A stretch of DNA of 64,000 nucleotides from Microcoleus sp. EPA2. GTDB taxonomy: Bacteria > Cyanobacteriota > Cyanobacteriia > Cyanobacteriales > Microcoleaceae. A program made the translations under genes and the position numbers. Shown here in pieces: positions 1-7,868 of this stretch; position 1 is the stretch's first letter, and every line of letters begins with the position of its first letter. Below the pieces are notes generated by a model. It made no database searches, had not been told where the DNA came from, and saw only the letters and a list, made by a program, of their open reading frames with translations. Location: positions 1 to 64,000 of the forward strand of contig JAHRFD010000023.1 of the NCBI GenBank assembly GCA_020882975.1, in the 5' to 3' direction.

Positions 1-1
1 G

Positions 2-85
2 GTGGGGCACACCGAAATCAACGCTTGGGGACAGACCGATCTCTACTCTTTGATGGCAGCATCAACGAGCAAATCGACTGATTGA
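2..85 (+). pseudogene. TnpB C-terminal remnant (IS200/IS605 family), cut by window edge
   Basis: The frame beginning at base 2 reads VGHTEINAWGQTDLY and ends at a TGA at 83-85. The VGHT motif matches the C-terminal region of TnpB proteins; the intact TnpB at 24.6-25.8 kb also has LAVGHTATASGG at this place. A second frame just downstream reads QESPRL, like the NEESPRL end of the intact copy, so the last residues appear frameshifted away. The rest of the gene lies outside the window, so I cannot say whether it is intact upstream. The identification rests on a short tail plus the adjoining IS-type right end. Confidence 0.55.
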
Positions 86-90
86 TCCAA

Positions 91-125
91 GAATCCCCGC
101 GCCTTCAAGGCCGGGGAGTGTCAAC
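91..125 (+). mobile_element. IS200/IS605-type right end
   Basis: A bulged hairpin of the form CCCCG..CCTT-CA-AAGG..CGGGG is framed by GAATCCCC on the left and GGGGAGTGTCAA on the right. The same frame (GAATCCCC...GGGGAGTGTCAA) closes the intact TnpB element at 25791-25825. In this family such right ends carry the subterminal hairpin and the 3' part of the TnpB guide RNA. Here it marks the end of an element that extends out of the window. Confidence 0.6.
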
Positions 126-262
126 AGACCAAATTTTCTGGACAAATTTGTCGATGTTGACCCCTCGAAGGCTACTCAACCGTACCTACAAGTCTAGCAA
201 GGGATCAGAGAGATTACGAGAGTATGGCATTGGGACAGAGAAAAATATGCAGCGTTTACAGA

Positions 263-360
263 TAACCAGAATGTTTACAGATAAATTTGCCTCCTATTCA
301 TTCTCCAGCAGCCTCAGCCGACGCAGCGAATCTATCCGCTACAGCTTTCAAAGCTATGCG
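263..360 (-). pseudogene. C-terminal fragment of an XRE repressor gene (type 1)
   Basis: Bases 270-345 repeat the 3' end of the intact repressor gene at 660-1007 almost base for base (CCTCAGCCGACGCAG, then CTATCCGCTACAGCTTT), including the stretch beyond its stop codon. Similarity is lost after about 345. Only the last 20-odd codons of the gene are represented, so this is a truncated copy and cannot be functional. Confidence 0.65.
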
Positions 361-404
361 ATCATATCTACGAGTCTACTTACGAACTGATATATCAACT
401 ATAT

Positions 405-640
405 TTCCCACACGACTCAGCAGCCGCCGCGAGTCTATCCATCACTGCTCTACCAATAACTGCCAACTCATATCGTTACCCTTTTCCCAATACTCAACAG
501 CAGACCCAGAGACTCCCAATAGCCTACCAAAAGCGCTAAAACTCAGGTCGCCACGGGCTAGCTTCACAACGTCGCTCAGTTTTTTCTTAGCTTCTGCGTC
601 CACAGTATCAGCCACGAGATAACCACAATTCCTAGTTTAC
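405..640 (-). pseudogene. XRE repressor gene copy (type 2) with internal deletion
   Basis: Both ends match the intact repressor gene at 3969-4325 nearly identically: GCCGCCGCGAGTCTATCC near the 3' end, and the helix-turn-helix-coding stretch around 480-600. About 130 bases from the middle of the intact gene (around 4040-4190) are missing at the junction near 470. The copy therefore lacks the linker between the DNA-binding domain and the C-terminal helices. It lies head to tail with the type-1 fragment at 263-360 and directly 3' of the intact type-1 gene. Confidence 0.7.
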
Positions 641-659
641 AGATCAATCTGCCTCATAT

Positions 660-1007
660 TCATTCTCCAGCAGCCTCAGCCGACGCAGCAAATCTATCCG
701 CTACAGCTTTAGCAATTAGCGCCACCTGACTCAGAGGCAAAAACTGAATTTTTTTGACAATATCGTTAATTTCTGGTGGTTGCGAGACTGGATTGCCATC
801 CAAAAAGCTGAGAAACTCTTCCAGAGTATAGCCGGCTCTCGCTGCGAGCTTACCCAAGTTTTCAGTATCGGGAACCGTATCGCCTCTTTCCCAAAGCTGA
901 ACAGCAGTCGCAGAAACGCCTAAAAGCTTACCAAACGCTCGTTGACTCATTGTTCCACGAGCAGTTTTGATGATTTCACTAAGTTTTTGTCTATTTTGGA
1001 TGTTCAC
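660..1007 (-). CDS. XRE-family helix-turn-helix regulator (copy 1)
   Basis: A 115-residue protein with a lambda-repressor-like DNA-binding domain at about residues 5-65 (RAFGKLLGVSATAVQLWERG, then PDTENLGKLAARAGYTLEEF). A C-terminal helical segment at about 78-108 (VKKIQFLPLSQVALIAKAV) is shared with copy 2 at 3969-4325 and may serve dimerisation (inference). By eye the two copies are about half identical. It is divergent from the unknown gene at 1190, and the spacer holds a 16-base palindrome 32 bases upstream of this start, which suggests autoregulation and control of the partner. Its targets are unknown. Confidence 0.85.
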   Translation of the reverse strand: MNIQNRQKLSEIIKTARGTMSQRAFGKLLGVSATAVQLWERGDTVPDTENLGKLAARAGYTLEEFLSFLDGNPVSQPPEINDIVKKIQFLPLSQVALIAKAVADRFAASAEAAGE

Positions 1008-1038
1008 AAGTTAAAAGCTACTCGACCGCACCTACAAG

Positions 1039-1054
1039 TAAACTGGTCAGTTTA
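1039..1054. promoter_or_regulatory. Candidate operator palindrome in divergent spacer
   Basis: TAAACTGGTCAGTTTA has two perfect 7-base arms around a 2-base centre. It lies between the divergent repressor (start 1007) and the unknown gene (start 1190), a typical place for an XRE-repressor operator. That this repressor binds it is inference. The same spacer also holds TTGTCA-TCAT-TGACAA near 1090-1105 and CTGGATC/GATCCAG at 1149-1176. Confidence 0.4.
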
Positions 1055-1189
1055 TAAATCATTATCATTCAATAGTTTGTTCTTTGACTTGTCATCATTG
1101 ACAAACAAGTAACTTTAGTATAAAATTAAAAGTATAAATTTAGTAGCCCTGGATCTGAGTATCCCTCGCGATCCAGCAGTCAGAAAATA

Positions 1190-1618
1190 ATGACTAATAG
1201 ACGCACACAGAGAACACGCAACACCCGTCAAAGCCTCACAGCCTCCGGTTGGCTCAAACCTCAACGCTGGCAAATCTCCAAAAAAGAAGCCGCCGAAGCC
1301 CTGAGAATGCCGGTCAACCGCATAGTCAAAGTTTACCCCAAACAACATCAAGTAATAGTCGTTTACCTGAACAAGAAAGGACAAAAATGCAGTTCCTTTT
1401 TCAGCTACAGACTATTTGCCAGATGGCAGCAGGAGGCGATCGCAGCAATTGCCAGTTGTCGAAACCAGCAAATCCTATCACCCCTAGAAGTCATTGTACA
1501 GTACGACCTCGAACATTTCAAGTATCCAGTGGCGATCGCCGATGCAATTTGGGAAGCCCTACTCAACCACATCCGTCAAGTCATCAGGGAACAAAGGCTC
1601 AGCCTAGCTTGCGCCTAG
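1190..1618 (+). CDS. Conserved protein of unknown function (module copy 1)
   Basis: A 142-residue protein I cannot assign to a named family. It has a basic N-terminus (TNRRTQRTRNTRQ), a segment KEAAEALRMPVNRIVKVYP that could fold as a small helix-turn-helix or KOW-like strand pair, a strand QVIVVYL, and a C-terminal helical half rich in Trp and His. No signal peptide or membrane segment is visible. A second copy at 4462-4878 differs at only 12 of about 133 aligned positions by eye. Each copy is divergently paired with an XRE repressor gene, so repressor-controlled expression is likely. Toxin-antitoxin-like and defence-like roles are both possible but unsupported. Confidence 0.75.
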   Translation: MTNRRTQRTRNTRQSLTASGWLKPQRWQISKKEAAEALRMPVNRIVKVYPKQHQVIVVYLNKKGQKCSSFFSYRLFARWQQEAIAAIASCRNQQILSPLEVIVQYDLEHFKYPVAIADAIWEALLNHIRQVIREQRLSLACA

Positions 1619-1651
1619 TCCCCCATTAACCCCCACCTATGTCGATCGTGG

Positions 1652-2140
1652 TTAATGCTTGGGAAAATCGATTCCTGAGATGGATATTCCTTGCATCTTC
1701 TGTACATATCGTCCTTGAGCCGCTACACACTCTGCCATTTTTTGAGCCTGTATAGGTTGACTCCTGGGATCTGGTGAGGTGCCTCTATACTCCCACACAC
1801 CCCCACGACCACTATTTATTACTTTTCCATTTTTTTCTAAGATTAACTCTTCTCCGGTAGCATCAATATAGAATTTCCCCTTTTGAAAAGACACGCTGCT
1901 AATTGTGATATCTTCCACTCCCTTGTAAGGATTTGCAGGGCCCTTGACAATCTTAATACAGATTCTATTGTTTTTATGTGCAATCTCTCTCCGGGAATTA
2001 TTGAACATGGTTCCTTGAGAGTAGTAAGTTCCTGTGGGTAGAATTGTAGAATCTTGTTGATTACTTTGAGCATATGACAAGGATGAAATTGATAGAAGAA
2101 TAGAACTAGCAATTAGTGTTTCGAGTACCCTAAATTTCAC
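1652..2140 (-). CDS. Small exported protein of unknown function
   Basis: I place the start at the GTG at 2140: it is preceded by GGAG ten bases upstream and opens a signal peptide (VKFRVLETLIASSILLSI...SYAQS). The mature part is about 140 residues, beta-rich, with ISSVSFQKGKFYIDATGEEL, GVWEYRG and a C-terminal segment AECVAAQGRYVQKMQG containing a Cys; another Cys lies in RICIKIVKG, so one disulfide is possible. The open frame runs 47 codons further upstream, but that part is made of an inverted repeat. It is probably periplasmic or extracellular. No family recognised. Confidence 0.7.
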   Translation of the reverse strand: MKFRVLETLIASSILLSISSLSYAQSNQQDSTILPTGTYYSQGTMFNNSRREIAHKNNRICIKIVKGPANPYKGVEDITISSVSFQKGKFYIDATGEELILEKNGKVINSGRGGVWEYRGTSPDPRSQPIQAQKMAECVAAQGRYVQKMQGISISGIDFPKH

Positions 2141-2182
2141 TTCGTTTAAAACTCCATTAAAATTGTTTTTTCCGCAGGGCTC

Positions 2183-2247
2183 AGAAACCGGGTTTTTTAC
2201 GAAAATATTGCGTTGTAGCCCCCAGATCAGGTAAAAACCCGGTTTCT
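2183..2247. repeat. Inverted repeat AGAAACCGGGTTTTT / AAAAACCCGGTTTCT
   Basis: Two perfectly complementary 15-base arms (2183-2197 and 2233-2247) flank a 35-base loop. A relative with an A.T instead of a G.C pair forms the hairpin at 41312-41344. The repeat sits just upstream of the exported-protein gene and creates an artificial N-terminal extension of its frame. Confidence 0.7.
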
Positions 2248-2453
2248 TTGTCGGAGTACAAAAGTCCATAAGGGCGATCAAACTCCGTAACTAAAGTAGA
2301 TTTTGCCTTGACCAAATACTCGGTTTGTGAGATGAACCTGTGGTGGAATTTCTTAAGGGCGATCGGACTCTACGAAAGCAAAACGGGGATCGCGATCGAG
2401 TTTTGTCTTTGTTGAGAATTGACCATTGGAATAGCCACTAGATCTCAATTAGC

Positions 2454-3740
2454 CTACTGTGTCAATGATAAGTCAAAGAAGTCAACATTAACGCAGTAAG
2501 CTTTGGGGCAAAAAGTCTCTATACTAACACTTTTTACTTTTTTAATATTTAAAGATATGGATTCTATTTTGCCTTTTCCTACTATTTTCGAGCTTGCTTT
2601 TTCTCCATCCCTGTAAATAATAATAGTGCTAGGATTGTCTGGTTGATTAATTATAGAATTTATATCATTATCCGAAACTCCAAAATCTAACTTCAAATTT
2701 TCAGCTTTTGTTCTAGATTCAGTAGATGAAAGTTTACATGTTATCCCAACTCTGCCTGAACTACCCCGTAAGTTGGGTGACATATGTAACATGGATACAT
2801 ATAGGTTCTTACCAACAGGAACATCATCTCGCTTCTGGTGCCAACCAGCCTCTCCAGTATTTAAACAAGTCATTGATAGTAGGTCGGTAATATTTAAATC
2901 TTTTTTTACAACTGAAGTTAAATTTATGGAAGGGGTTTTAGGGTTTTGTGACGCAGGTATGATTGTAGGTGTAGGTTGAGGCTGTGCAGATGAAGTTGGA
3001 GATACAGGATTAGGATTCATATTAAAATGATGATCGTAGAAAGTAGCATCAAAAAAGTGAACATCTCCACATCCTGTATTTGTTCTACATCTAAATTCTA
3101 TTGCTATAGAATCTCGTTCAGATATATTAAAATTTACTGATTTTTGCTCACCTGATTTTATGAATTGACTTGGTGCAGGATCACCATTAATGTAGACAGT
3201 GATCGTAGAAGTTCCACGTCCATCCATATAGTTGTTCTCATCTCCATCTTCTCTACCAAATTTAAGCTGAAGGCTTTTATGCCCTTCAGGGACTTTACAA
3301 GTTAGTAAAGAAATTGATTGCGCCCAGCCATATATATAGCCCATCTTGAAGGATGAGGTAAAAATTTGTTTCCCAATCGATATATCCTTACCTTGAGCGA
3401 ATGAACTAATAAATCCTCCTGTTCCACTCTTCATAATACAATTTTTAGGCTCCAGTTTCACAACAGAGACTGAAGGTGCTGGTTCTGGCGAAGAAACTGA
3501 TGGAGAATCCGAAGGAGTTGGTGATGGGGGAGATGAAATTGTAGGAAGTGGAGCTGGTGAAGAAGTTACTGGGGGAGAAGTTATTGGGGGAGAAGAAAAT
3601 GGTGGATTAGAAATTGTAACAGAAGTTTCAACGCCTTTTGGGTGGTAATGGTTATAAGCTGTATATCCAATACTAACTATAATTCCCACACTACTCAAAG
3701 CTATAAATAGAGGGTGATCTCCCCAGGCTTTCCAAGACAT
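2454..3740 (-). CDS. Membrane-anchored protein with two NPCBM-like beta-sandwich repeats
   Basis: 428 residues. An N-terminal hydrophobic segment (about residues 8-26) acts as a signal anchor. A Pro/Ser/Thr-rich linker (about 40-95) is followed by domain 1 (about 100-240) and, after a second Pro/Ser linker, domain 2 (about 285-428). Both domains share a pattern: LQLKFG/LKLDFG, then a Thr-Ile-Tyr strand, a gap with SG or GK, and a closing VHFFDATF/VDFFDLSL, each with CRTNTGCG- or CPKAYC-type cysteine pairs. The pattern resembles NPCBM-type carbohydrate-binding modules, an inference from strand order and not a match. It probably faces the periplasm or cell surface. Confidence 0.7.
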   Translation of the reverse strand: MSWKAWGDHPLFIALSSVGIIVSIGYTAYNHYHPKGVETSVTISNPPFSSPPITSPPVTSSPAPLPTISSPPSPTPSDSPSVSSPEPAPSVSVVKLEPKNCIMKSGTGGFISSFAQGKDISIGKQIFTSSFKMGYIYGWAQSISLLTCKVPEGHKSLQLKFGREDGDENNYMDGRGTSTITVYINGDPAPSQFIKSGEQKSVNFNISERDSIAIEFRCRTNTGCGDVHFFDATFYDHHFNMNPNPVSPTSSAQPQPTPTIIPASQNPKTPSINLTSVVKKDLNITDLLSMTCLNTGEAGWHQKRDDVPVGKNLYVSMLHMSPNLRGSSGRVGITCKLSSTESRTKAENLKLDFGVSDNDINSIINQPDNPSTIIIYRDGEKASSKIVGKGKIESISLNIKKVKSVSIETFCPKAYCVNVDFFDLSLTQ

Positions 3741-3968
3741 ACAATAGTAGACCCCACAATGATAACTTGAATAACAAAATCAATGACCTTAGAAATCTGA
3801 CTTAAGCTACGTCGCTGCTATCAACTTCATATCCAATCATGTCTTTTTCGGAGAAGCATACATTTTGAGTTAAAGTATACTTTTTCTTGACAAACTACTG
3901 ACTTTGTTATGACCATGAGTGGTAGAAATTTTCAAGGGCGATCACACCTTCGATCCGTTCAACAGTCC

Positions 3969-4325
3969 TTACCCAGACGACTCAGCCGCCGCCGCGAGTC
4001 TATCCATCACAGCTCTACCAATCACTGCCAACTCACTAATCGGCATACATTGAATTTTCTTCAGCAGCTCGTTGGTATTAACAGGTTCTGGCATTGGTTT
4101 ACCTTCGAGATGAGCCATCAACTCTTCCATTGTAAAGCCCGCTTTTGCCGCAATCTGAGTCAAATTTTTCGTATCCGGGAGTACCTGGCCCTTTTCCCAA
4201 TACTGAACAGCAGACCCAGAGACTCCCAATAGCCTACCAAAAGCGCTAAAACTCAGGTCGCCACGGGCTAGCTTAACAACTTCGCTCAGTTTCTTCCTAG
4301 CTTCTGCGTCCACAGTATTAGTCAC
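3969..4325 (-). CDS. XRE-family helix-turn-helix regulator (copy 2)
   Basis: A 118-residue protein starting with GTG at 4325, with AGGAG about 14 bases upstream. The helix-turn-helix domain lies at about residues 12-70 (FGRLLGVSGSAVQYWEKGQ, then PDTKNLTQIAAKAGFTMEEL). The C-terminal helix (LLKKIQCMPISELAVIGRAV) corresponds to that of copy 1. It is divergent from the unknown gene at 4462. Broken copies of this gene lie at 405-640. It is probably the local repressor of its own promoter and of the partner gene (inference). Confidence 0.85.
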   Translation of the reverse strand: MTNTVDAEARKKLSEVVKLARGDLSFSAFGRLLGVSGSAVQYWEKGQVLPDTKNLTQIAAKAGFTMEELMAHLEGKPMPEPVNTNELLKKIQCMPISELAVIGRAVMDRLAAAAESSG

Positions 4326-4461
4326 CAGATCAACACAACTCCTAGTTTACTTATTTACCAAAGAATCTGTCTTTCTTGCTTGACAGCAAAAATTTTTCCA
4401 GTTAAAGTGTAAATACTTTTGAAATCGTAATTGTATTTATAGCTAATCAGGGGCAGTAAAA

Positions 4462-4878
4462 ATGACTCGCAAGACACGCAACACACGTCAAAGCCTTACA
4501 GCCTCCGGTTGGCTAAAACCCCAGTGCTGGCAAATCTCCAAAATAGAAGCAGCCGAAGCTCTGAGAATGCCCGTAAACCGCATAGTCAAAGTTTACCCCA
4601 AACAACATCAAGTAATAGTCGTTTACCTGAACCAGAAAGGACAAAAATGCAGTTCCTTTTTCAGCTACAGACTGTTTGCCAGATGGCAGCAAGAGGCGAT
4701 CGCCACAATTGCCAGTTGTCGAAACCAGCAAACCTTAGCACCCCTAGAAATCATCGTACAGTATGACCTCGAACATTTCAAGTATCCAGTGGCGATCGCC
4801 GATGCAATTTGGGAAGCCCTACTCAACCACATCCGCCAAGTCATCACAGAACAAAGGCACACCCAAAAATGCGCCTAA
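4462..4878 (+). CDS. Conserved protein of unknown function (module copy 2)
   Basis: 138 residues, near-identical to the protein at 1190-1618 except at the two termini. It has the same basic start (TRKTRNTRQSLTASGWLKPQ), the same central EAAEALRMPVNRIVKVYP segment and the same C-terminal region (QYDLEHFKYPVAIADAIWEA). It is divergently paired with the XRE gene at 3969-4325 and converges on prfA, whose stop is 17 bases away. High conservation between copies whose repressors have diverged suggests purifying selection or gene conversion. Function unknown. Confidence 0.75.
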   Translation: MTRKTRNTRQSLTASGWLKPQCWQISKIEAAEALRMPVNRIVKVYPKQHQVIVVYLNQKGQKCSSFFSYRLFARWQQEAIATIASCRNQQTLAPLEIIVQYDLEHFKYPVAIADAIWEALLNHIRQVITEQRHTQKCA

Positions 4879-4894
4879 GTTCCCTATCAACCAA

Positions 4895-5989
4895 TCAATT
4901 AGTAGAAGCAGCCAACTCAGCCAAACGTTCCTGCTGATCCTGAGAAATGCAAGTCTGAATAATCCCCTCAATATCCCCTTCCAAAACACTATTGAGCGAG
5001 AAATTCTCCCCTAAACGGTGATCGGTAGCCCGATTATCCTTATAGTTGTAAGTGCGAATTTTTTCCGATCGCGAACCAGTACCAACCTGAGCCAAACGCC
5101 GGGACTTCACCTCATCCTGCTGCTCTCGCAACTTCATCTCATAGAGCTTAGCCCGCAAAATCTGCATCGCCCGCTCCTTATTCTGCAACTGACTGCGCTC
5201 CTCAGTACAGAAAATCCGAATCCCCGTCGGCTTGTGAAACAAATCCGCAGCAGTTTCCACCTTGTTCACATTTTGACCGCCAGCACCGCCCGATCGCGCC
5301 GTACTCATCTCAATATCCTTCGGATCGATATGAATCTCCACCTCATCAACCTCCGGCATCACAGCCACCGTCGCCGTCGAAGTGTGTACCCGGCCGCCAG
5401 CCTCAGTCACAGGCACTCGCTGCACCCGGTGTACCCCAGCCTCAAACTTCAGCTTGCTGTAAACACTCTCACCCGTAACTTCCAGAATCACTTCCTTAAA
5501 GCCGCCCATTTCCGCCAGTGACTCGCTCACCAATTTTACCTGCCAGCCTTGAGTTTGAGCGTAACGCGAATACAGGCGCAGCAAATCTCCAGCCCAAATA
5601 CTAGCCTCATCTCCGCCAGTACCAGCCCGAATTTCCAACATAATATTCTTATCGTCGTTGGGATCGCGCGGCAGCAGCAAAACCTTCAAACGGGTTTCCA
5701 AATTTTCCAGCTTCGATTCAAGTTCCTCAACTTCCAAGGCCGCCATTTCTTGCAATTCTCGATCGCCCGCAGCCTCTTTCAGAACTTGTTTCGCACCTGC
5801 TAAATCATCAGTCGTGGTTTTCCACAGCTCAAAAGTATCGACCACTTCTTCTAAGGACGATCGAGCCTTCGCTACCCGCTGAAACTCATAATTATCCCTA
5901 GCCACATCCGGGTCAGCCATGCGGCGAGTCAACTCATGAAAAGTTTGCTCTACCGACTTCAATTTATCCAGTAAATAAGATTCAGCCAT
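4895..5989 (-). CDS. prfA: Peptide chain release factor 1
   Basis: 364 residues, standard for RF1. It reads UAA and UAG in the ribosomal A site and triggers peptide release. The catalytic GGQ motif is present ([15 protein letters not shown], about residue 230), as is the RF1 family signature around it. The start is the ATG at 5989 with GGAGGA nine bases upstream; a TTG at 5995 is too close to that site. It is the last gene of the long minus-strand translation cluster, 289 bases after rpmE, separated by a heptamer array and a 71-bp hairpin repeat, so it may have its own promoter. Confidence 0.97.
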   Translation of the reverse strand: MAESYLLDKLKSVEQTFHELTRRMADPDVARDNYEFQRVAKARSSLEEVVDTFELWKTTTDDLAGAKQVLKEAAGDRELQEMAALEVEELESKLENLETRLKVLLLPRDPNDDKNIMLEIRAGTGGDEASIWAGDLLRLYSRYAQTQGWQVKLVSESLAEMGGFKEVILEVTGESVYSKLKFEAGVHRVQRVPVTEAGGRVHTSTATVAVMPEVDEVEIHIDPKDIEMSTARSGGAGGQNVNKVETAADLFHKPTGIRIFCTEERSQLQNKERAMQILRAKLYEMKLREQQDEVKSRRLAQVGTGSRSEKIRTYNYKDNRATDHRLGENFSLNSVLEGDIEGIIQTCISQDQQERLAELAASTN

Positions 5990-6011
5990 TGTCAAATGTC
6001 CTCCGTCAATC

Positions 6012-6058
6012 GATTTGAGATTTGAGATTTGAGATTTGAGACTTGAGATTTGAGATTT
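6012..6058. repeat. Heptamer array, unit GATTTGA
   Basis: About six tandem copies of a 7-base unit (one with a C for T change) lie just upstream of prfA. Such short tandemly repeated sequences are common between genes of filamentous cyanobacteria. It adjoins the 71-bp hairpin element. Confidence 0.85.
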
Positions 6059-6064
6059 TAGAAT

Positions 6065-6135
6065 TAGACATCTCCAATAATTCCTGTGGGGTAGGCATGG
6101 GGCCTGCCCTAGCTAGCCTTTTGGGGAGATGTCTA
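6065..6135. repeat. 71-bp hairpin MITE (copy 1)
   Basis: Terminal inverted repeats TAGACATCTCC and GGAGATGTCTA bound a 71-base element with an inner inverted pair AGGCA/TGCC. A second copy of exactly 71 bases lies at 63030-63100. The inner positions differ in a compensating way, so the folding is kept. Both begin and end with TA, compatible with a TA-targeting (IS630/Tc1-like) MITE; that is inference. Confidence 0.8.
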
Positions 6136-6278
6136 TTGAAGAGCAGTTGGAATAGAATGTTGCTCCAACTCAACTGCTGGCAAGGGCAAGTCTTCAATCT
6201 AAAATCTGCAATCCGAAGGCGGTAAATTGTCAGTAGAAAAAACTACTCTCAACAAACTGCGGACAAATGACAATCCGG

Positions 6279-6587
6279 CTACTTCTTCTTTTTGCCTTTA
6301 GCAGCAGCCTTAGCAGCATCCGCTTTCGGGTCTTCCATTTTAAGCGGGCCAGAAGAAGCATCTGCCTTCGGCATTTCCACTTCCGTCATGCCATATTTCC
6401 GCATAAAGCGTTCCACACGACCTTCAGTATCAATAATCTTCTGAGTCCCAGTATAAAAAGGATGATTCCCAGACCAAACATCAACTTGCAGCTTGGGTCT
6501 AGTAGAACCAACAGTCATCACAAGTTCCCCGTTGCAATAAACCTCAGCTTCGGGATACCACTGAGGGTGAATGCCATCTTTCGCCAT
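6279..6587 (-). CDS. rpmE: 50S ribosomal protein L31
   Basis: 102 residues; L31 of the large subunit at the subunit interface. The core HPFYTGTQKIIDTEGRV is typical. Of the zinc-binding cysteines of the C+ type only one remains (VYCNGE), and WSGNHPFY replaces the second Cys pair, so this is the zinc-independent form usual in cyanobacteria. The C-terminus is extended by about 30 residues and ends in a Lys-rich tail (AAAKGKKKK). It lies 197 bases after rpsI. Confidence 0.95.
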   Translation of the reverse strand: MAKDGIHPQWYPEAEVYCNGELVMTVGSTRPKLQVDVWSGNHPFYTGTQKIIDTEGRVERFMRKYGMTEVEMPKADASSGPLKMEDPKADAAKAAAKGKKKK

Positions 6588-6784
6588 TGTTTTTTACTCT
6601 CTATTTTTTTTACTTTACAACCATTTTAGCCGTGCTCGGACTTGCGTACCAACAACCGCCGCGATTTTGCCTTATATCTTTTGGAACCAGCGAGCGTCAT
6701 CGGGCAAATAGACTTGAAAAAAAAGGAAGATAGAATCTGGATAATTTTGCATTCTTCCTTCTTCCCTCTTCCCTCTTCCTTCGA

Positions 6785-7195
6785 TTACCGCTTGGAGTAT
6801 TGAGGAGCCTTCCGAGCTTTCCGCAAACCGTACTTTTTCCGCTCTTTCGCCCGCGGGTCACGAGTCAAATACCCCTCTATCTTGAGAGGTTTGCGGTTAT
6901 CAGGGTCTAATTGGCACAGTGCTCTAGCGACACCCAAGCGAATGGAGTCAGCCTGACCTGTCAACCCGCCACCTTCGACTTTTACTAAAATATCGTACTC
7001 ATTTTCCAGACCCAAAGTTTCCAAAGGAGCCTTAGCCAGAGCCAAATAAGTTGGGTTAAATTGCAAGTACAAATCCCCTTCTTTACCATTGACAGTCAAT
7101 ATCCCAGTGCCGGGAACCAAACGTACTCGTGCTACGGAACACTTGCGACGACCAGTACCCCAGTACACCGCGCGGCCGGTATCTGTTGCTTGCAT
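6785..7195 (-). CDS. rpsI: 30S ribosomal protein S9
   Basis: 136 residues; binds 16S rRNA in the head of the small subunit, with its C-terminal tail reaching the P-site tRNA. Visible signatures are [14 protein letters not shown] at the start and the basic tail [12 protein letters not shown] ending in the conserved SKR. Its ATG shares one base with the rplM stop (TAATG), so the two are translationally coupled, as in most bacteria. Confidence 0.97.
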   Translation of the reverse strand: MQATDTGRAVYWGTGRRKCSVARVRLVPGTGILTVNGKEGDLYLQFNPTYLALAKAPLETLGLENEYDILVKVEGGGLTGQADSIRLGVARALCQLDPDNRKPLKIEGYLTRDPRAKERKKYGLRKARKAPQYSKR

Positions 7196-7650
7196 TACTC
7201 ATTTCCTCCTGGAATCGTGTGAACAATTAATTCTTCTGGTTTTTGAGCAGCATGAGGATGCTCAGGGCCAGCGTAAACCTTCAGCTTAGTAAACAGTTGT
7301 CTGCCCAAAGCAGTGTGAGGTAGCATTCCTCGAATCGCTTCTTCCACAATTCTTTCAGGCAAACGTGCTTGCAATTTAGCAAAGGTTTCGGTTTTCATGC
7401 CGCCCGGTCTTCCAGAGTGGCGACGATAGATTTTCTGGGTACGTTTTTTGCCAGTAACAGCGATTTTGTCAGCATTGATGACAATTACAAAATCGCCGGT
7501 ATCCATAGAAGGAGTGTAAGTGGGTTTGTGTTTTCCCCGGAGGTACATGGCAACTTCAGTTGCCAGACGACCGAGCCGTTGGTCGGCGGCATCGACCACG
7601 TACCACTTGTGCTCTAGGGAGTCTTGAGTAGGGACGTAACTTTTGTTCAT
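7195..7650 (-). CDS. rplM: 50S ribosomal protein L13
   Basis: 151 residues, normal length. It is an early-assembly 23S rRNA binder. Family features are [31 protein letters not shown] and [18 protein letters not shown]. It is paired with rpsI by a one-base overlap. Upstream, a 208-base spacer made of heptamer repeats separates it from truA. Confidence 0.97.
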   Translation of the reverse strand: MNKSYVPTQDSLEHKWYVVDAADQRLGRLATEVAMYLRGKHKPTYTPSMDTGDFVIVINADKIAVTGKKRTQKIYRRHSGRPGGMKTETFAKLQARLPERIVEEAIRGMLPHTALGRQLFTKLKVYAGPEHPHAAQKPEELIVHTIPGGNE

Positions 7651-7665
7651 TGTTTGTTGTTTTTT

Positions 7666-7868
7666 GTGAGTTAACTGTTAACTGTTAACTGTTGTCAGTT
7701 GTCAGTTCTTAATTGTTAGTTGTCAGTTTTTAATTATCAGTTGTCAGTTTTTAATTGTCAGCTTTTAATTGTTAGTTGTCAGTTGTCCTTAGTTTATATT
7801 AGTAATTACCTAATGACTACTGACTAATGACTACTGACTAATGACTAATGACTACTGACTACTGACTA
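7666..7868. repeat. Heptamer repeat spacer between truA and rplM
   Basis: The spacer is built almost wholly of 7-base units: TTAACTG, then GTTGTCA with interspersed TTTTTAA, then TGACTAC/TGACTAA. The last units run into the truA stop region. Any rplM promoter would have to lie in or beyond this array. Confidence 0.85.
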
